NCBI GenBank assembly: GCA_905201565.1
Contig: CAJKOS010000111.1
Span: 1-6,116, forward strand
DNA: 6,116 nucleotides
Direction of reading: 5' to 3'
DNA from: an uncultured Erysipelotrichaceae bacterium
Lineage (GTDB): Bacteria > Bacillota_I > Bacilli_A > Erysipelotrichales > Erysipelotrichaceae
In this document: positions 6,069-6,116 of the stretch, in pieces
Layout of the letters: the number at the start of each line of letters is the position of its first letter
How positions within the stretch are numbered: the stretch's first letter is position 1
Position numbers and translations under genes: made by a program
Notes under the pieces: model-generated
What the model was told of the DNA's origin: nothing
The model's input: the letters and a program-made list of their open reading frames with translations, nothing else
The model's database searches: none

Positions 6069-6113
6069 CCAGCAGAATACTCCCACCTCTACAGGTGGTG
6101 AGATTAATGCTGG
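6069..6113 (-). mobile_element. IS200/IS605-type right-end hairpin (right copy, inverted)
   Basis: A 45-nt imperfect hairpin with outer arms CCAGCA (6069-6074) and TGCTGG (6108-6113). Intermediate AAT/ATT and CTC/GAG pairs follow, and the core is CCACCT (6083-6088), loop CTAC, AGGTGG (6093-6098). Its reverse complement shares the core and flanks with the copy at 24-65 (CACCACCTGTAGAGGTGGG), so the two lie in opposite orientation. By the same reasoning it would be the 3' end of an element lying to the right and transcribed leftward. No coding sequence of it is inside the window. Confidence 0.55.
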
Positions 6114-6116
6114 AAT

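Overview
The window reads as chromosomal DNA of a low-to-moderate GC Bacillota. Strong AGGAGG-type ribosome binding sites, short intrinsic terminators, TGn-extended -10 promoters, an LAGC lipobox and a DUF3990/helix-turn-helix gene pair all fit a gut Firmicute. The class Erysipelotrichia is my tentative guess, not something the sequence proves.

Layout. Four genes run leftwards on the minus strand from about 4582 to 70: typA/bipA (ribosome-associated GTPase), a TtcA-like PP-loop tRNA thiolation enzyme, a zinc-less and motif-degenerate ROK-family sugar kinase homologue, and a small lipoprotein gene broken by a one-base frameshift. The first three each end in an intrinsic terminator and each have a plausible promoter of their own, so they look like separate transcription units rather than one operon. 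No separate terminator or promoter was clear for the lipoprotein gene.

From 4662 to 6058 an independent plus-strand cassette is transcribed divergently from typA. It has a promoter with a 7+7 bp inverted repeat over its spacer and -10 box, a DUF3990 protein (ADP-ribosyltransferase-like fold), and an overlapping (20 bp) gene for a protein with a conserved N-terminal domain and a C-terminal XRE/HTH_3 domain, then a strong terminator. This has the architecture of a toxin-first, autoregulated toxin-antitoxin-like module and is the most interesting part of the window.

Both ends of the window carry versions of one 42-45 nt imperfect hairpin (core CCACCT, 4-nt loop, AGGTGG) in inverted orientation, closely resembling the right-end hairpins that follow tnpB in IS200/IS605-type elements. 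The segment therefore seems to lie between two IS ends facing each other. The right one begins about 11 bp after the terminator of the DUF3990 cassette, and the left one ends 4 bp beyond the stop of the frameshifted lipoprotein gene. There is no gene-free stretch over 300 bp, and I saw no tRNA, rRNA or CRISPR array.
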